A model generated the notes under the pieces. It searched no databases and was not told the origin of the DNA. It saw nothing but the letters and a program-made list of their open reading frames with translations. This document shows positions 5,692 through 7,607 of a stretch of 7,607 bases of DNA, one piece after another. Made by a program: the position numbers and the translations under genes. The stretch's first letter is position 1, and every line of letters begins with the position of its first letter. The stretch lies in the NCBI GenBank assembly GCA_030599055.1, contig JAUVOS010000116.1, forward strand, positions 1 through 7,607, in the 5' to 3' direction. This DNA comes from Lutibacter sp. Lineage in GTDB: Bacteria > Bacteroidota > Bacteroidia > Flavobacteriales > Flavobacteriaceae.

Positions 5692-6606
5692 TTAAAAGAA
5701 TCTTGGACTCTTAATATGTTTCTTCGCAAAATCTAAATCAAATAACAACATAATCTCATGGGAGCCTGAATTAAATTCTCCCAAATTTGTTATTGTATGA
5801 TCGTAAGCATATCCTACACGTATAGATGGAGATGCTTGTACGCCAACCAAGGCATCAATCGAATCTCCTTCTCTCCATGATAAGCCTATCTCAAATAACT
5901 CATTGATAAATAAACTAGCGTTTAAGTCAATAGAAATTGGTGACCCTTGTACCATTTTCACCATTGTAGATGGCTTAAACTTTAAGTTATCATTTAAATC
6001 AAATACATAACCCATAGTACCAAAATAATGAATCTTATCTGATACATCTTGAACTACTAAATCTTCTATTGCATAAGTGAAATTTTCTAAGATACTAGGA
6101 ACTGAGAAACCTGCATAAAATTTATCTGTATAATAGTAGGCCCCTGCACCTACATTAGGATAGCTGACAGGATCACGATTCTCTAGTACAGCATCATTCT
6201 CTTGTAAAGGATGAACGATACCAAAACTCAACATATTGTAACTTCCCTTTATCCCAAATGCTAGATTAGCTATTTCACTTACCTGAATCGTGTAAGAAAA
6301 ATCTAACATCAAGTTATTTTCTTCTACAGGTCCTATTTGGTCATGAATAACCGATAGACCTATGCCTACTCGGTTGCCCACTGCACTATGAATATTTAAG
6401 GTCTGAGTGTCAGGAGCACCATCTATACCAATCCATTGAGAACGTCCCAATAAACCAATACTTACGTCTCCTCTTGATCCTGCATAAGCCGGATTTAAAA
6501 TGTTCTGATTATACATATACTGTGTGTAATGCGGATCTTGTTGTCCATAAACGAATCCTGTCAACAGTAAAGTAAATACTAAAATTAAATTTGTTGTTGT
6601 TTTCAT
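5692..6606 (-). CDS. PorP/SprF-family type IX secretion outer-membrane protein
   Basis: This is a 304-residue outer-membrane beta-barrel protein of the PorP/SprF family. SprF is needed to secrete the adhesin SprB in Flavobacterium johnsoniae, and PorP is a T9SS component linked to anchoring type B substrates. A signal peptide spans 1-21 (cleavage after FVYG, as in the neighbouring OmpA protein), followed directly by the family hallmark QYMYNQN (29-35) and NPAYAG (38-43). Alternating amphipathic strands fill the rest. I chose the ATG at 6604-6606 over an upstream in-frame ATG (6649-6651). The upstream start would add 15 residues with three Cys before the signal peptide and would fall inside a hairpin. 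The gene lies 55 bp behind the adhesin gene, whose product is its likely client. Confidence 0.93.
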   Translation of the reverse strand: MKTTTNLILVFTLLLTGFVYGQQDPHYTQYMYNQNILNPAYAGSRGDVSIGLLGRSQWIGIDGAPDTQTLNIHSAVGNRVGIGLSVIHDQIGPVEENNLMLDFSYTIQVSEIANLAFGIKGSYNMLSFGIVHPLQENDAVLENRDPVSYPNVGAGAYYYTDKFYAGFSVPSILENFTYAIEDLVVQDVSDKIHYFGTMGYVFDLNDNLKFKPSTMVKMVQGSPISIDLNASLFINELFEIGLSWREGDSIDALVGVQASPSIRVGYAYDHTITNLGEFNSGSHEIMLLFDLDFAKKHIKSPRFF

Positions 6607-6621
6607 ATTACATGTTTTAGT

Positions 6622-6652
6622 AATGTGGGTACACGATATGCATACCCACATT
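6622..6652 (-). promoter_or_regulatory. Intercistronic hairpin between the adhesin and porP/sprF genes
   Basis: Perfect 10-bp arms AATGTGGGTA (6622-6631) and TACCCACATT (6643-6652) enclose an 11-base loop. It lies 10 bp after the adhesin stop codon and 15 bp before the chosen start of the next gene. On the minus strand no T-tract follows, so a strong terminator is unlikely. A role in mRNA processing or in setting different levels of the two proteins is possible. On the plus strand a T-rich run does follow, but no plus-strand gene ends here. Confidence 0.6.
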
Positions 6653-6661
6653 TTATTTAAT

Positions 6662-7607
6662 TTATCTGTTTAAAAATACCCAACCTGTTTTTGGTTCCCT
6701 ACTAACATCATTGAAATCAATCAAATAGAAATAGGTTCCTGCTGGTACTGGTTCTCCATCTTGGAAGTTAAGTCTTCCTGTAGATTCTCCATTCCACCAT
6801 TCAGGTTGCATGGATCCATTATTATCATATTCATACACAAGATTACCCCACCTATCATAGATCTCTAACCTAAAGTTTAGATAATTGTATAATAATGGTA
6901 TTACCCATACATTATTAAGATCATCCCCATTTGGAGAGAATGCATCAGGTATAATGCCACACTCGGCAGGATCAAATACTACTTCGACTGCAAAACGTTC
7001 ACTTGCACATCCATTTATACTAACTGCTTCTGCATAATACATACCTTCTTCTAATAAATCTGTCAATTCATACATTGTACCTCCCTCAGGTGCATCATAC
7101 CAATTAACAGTATCTCCTGAATCAAAGTCTACAACTAAATCAGCAACTGTTGGGAAATCTCCTCTACAGAACTCTTGTGTAACTTCACCTATAGGCATCG
7201 TTGGTTCTGATAATATTACCAATACTTCAAACTGTCCTACACTCTCACAGTAAGGTGGTTCAATACTTGTTTGAGTAACATAATATGATGCGCCATCTTC
7301 TAAGGCATCTGTATCATTCAATACATTTCCAGCTGCATCATACCAAGTAATCACCATATCTGTAATATCTGGTATTGCTACTAGATCTGCAACTGTTGGA
7401 TAATCTAATGTACAGAATTCCTGTATTGAATCACCACTTGGTGCTTCTGGTGTCGCAGTAATTGATGCAACAATTTCAGCTGGTAAACTCTCGCATCCAT
7501 CTAGACTTGTTTGTGTTACGAAATAGGATACTCCATCTTCTAAAATATCTGTATCACTTAATACGTTTCCAAGAGCATCATACCAAGTTAAATAACTACC
7601 TGGAAGC
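6662..7607 (-). CDS. Large surface adhesin, C-terminal part, type B T9SS sorting domain
   Basis: The frame is open to the right edge of the window, so the N terminus is missing; 314 residues are visible. An internal Met at 7355-7357 is not the true start. The visible part begins with Ig-like or PKD-like repeats of about 80 residues: TWYDALGNVL and TWYDAAGNVL open successive units, each with LEDG..Y.VTQTS and then QEFC..D.PTVADLV. A third, more diverged copy carries NWYDAPEGG. The last ~97 residues (about 218-314) are a gliding-motility type C-terminal domain (TIGR04131-like): FSPNGDDLNNVW, then IYDRWGNLVYEY, PAGTYFYLI and GWVFLNR at the very end. Such domains send proteins through the type IX secretion system; type B substrates depend on a PorP/SprF partner, here the next gene. 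Likely a secreted or surface-exposed adhesin of the SprB kind. Confidence 0.92.
   Translation of the reverse strand, partial: LPGSYLTWYDALGNVLSDTDILEDGVSYFVTQTSLDGCESLPAEIVASITATPEAPSGDSIQEFCTLDYPTVADLVAIPDITDMVITWYDAAGNVLNDTDALEDGASYYVTQTSIEPPYCESVGQFEVLVILSEPTMPIGEVTQEFCRGDFPTVADLVVDFDSGDTVNWYDAPEGGTMYELTDLLEEGMYYAEAVSINGCASERFAVEVVFDPAECGIIPDAFSPNGDDLNNVWVIPLLYNYLNFRLEIYDRWGNLVYEYDNNGSMQPEWWNGESTGRLNFQDGEPVPAGTYFYLIDFNDVSREPKTGWVFLNR
6665..6955 (-). other. Type B T9SS C-terminal sorting domain (part of the adhesin gene)
   Basis: The last 97 codons of the adhesin encode the conserved sorting domain: FSPNGD near its start, RWGN in the middle and PAGTYFY near the end. Type B domains differ from the shorter type A domains and are paired with PorP/SprF-like proteins. 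Confidence 0.85.
7092..7607 (-). repeat. Tandem Ig-like domain repeats in the adhesin gene
   Basis: The repeat is visible at DNA level: 7293-7348 matches 7533-7588 at 47 of 56 positions with an offset of exactly 240 bp (80 codons). A weaker copy of the WYDA-coding segment lies at 7092-7102, 243 bp from its counterpart. The array runs past the window edge, so the copy number is unknown. Units close to the sorting domain are more diverged than the outer pair. Confidence 0.8.

Noticed and set aside
6607..6651. 15-residue N-terminal extension of the PorP/SprF protein
   Set aside because: It would put Cys-rich sequence before a good signal peptide and start inside a hairpin; the internal ATG at 6604-6606 fits the family.
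7355..7357. Met codon as the start of the adhesin gene
   Set aside because: The frame stays open upstream for 83 more codons to the window edge and encodes another Ig-like repeat in register.

Overview
The window comes from a member of the Bacteroidota, most likely a flavobacterium. The evidence is low G+C by eye, Bacteroidota-type ClpP and ClpX sequences, a type IX secretion (T9SS) / gliding-type gene set (type B C-terminal sorting domain, PorP/SprF, OmpA with PD40 repeats), a TAnnTTTG-type promoter element before clpP, and intergenic repeats of a kind common in this group. Apart from a fragment at the left edge, every gene lies on the minus strand, so transcription runs from right to left.

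Layout, left to right. Positions 1-86 hold the last codons of a plus-strand gene, probably an MmcQ/YjbR-family protein. It converges, with only 5 bp between stop codons, on clpX (92-1333). clpX follows clpP (1342-2001) by 8 bp, and together they encode the ATP-dependent ClpXP protease. Upstream of clpP is a 466-bp gene-free stretch that is largely two palindromic, MITE-like repeats: 2073-2244, with 19-bp inverted ends and a 10-bp flanking direct repeat, and 2311-2461, with 16-bp inverted ends and a 6-bp flanking direct repeat. The second abuts the stop codon of a one-pass DUF4230-family protein gene (2468-3082). That gene lies 9 bp behind lspA (3092-3736), the lipoprotein signal peptidase. Both of these genes appear to start with TTG.

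The next gene-free stretch (3737-4117) holds a possible lspA promoter, a third palindromic repeat (3868-3958), a rho-independent terminator read on the minus strand (4015-4049), and two short tandem repeats of the type that yields false 'TERSRS' proteins.

The right half (4118-7607) is one apparent operon. In transcription order it encodes the C-terminal part of a large surface protein with Ig-like repeats and a type B T9SS sorting domain, a PorP/SprF outer-membrane protein, and a periplasmic OmpA-family protein with PD40 repeats, a carboxypeptidase-regulatory-like domain and a peptidoglycan-binding domain. This trio is a known module: PorP/SprF helps secrete or anchor the adhesin, and the OmpA protein is thought to tie the complex to peptidoglycan.

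I do not see a clearly new system among the genes. The most unusual material is intergenic: three different palindromic repeats, two with possible target duplications, lie around the clpPX and lspA genes. In addition, the lspA start region looks as if a standard ATG start was lost through a one-base change.
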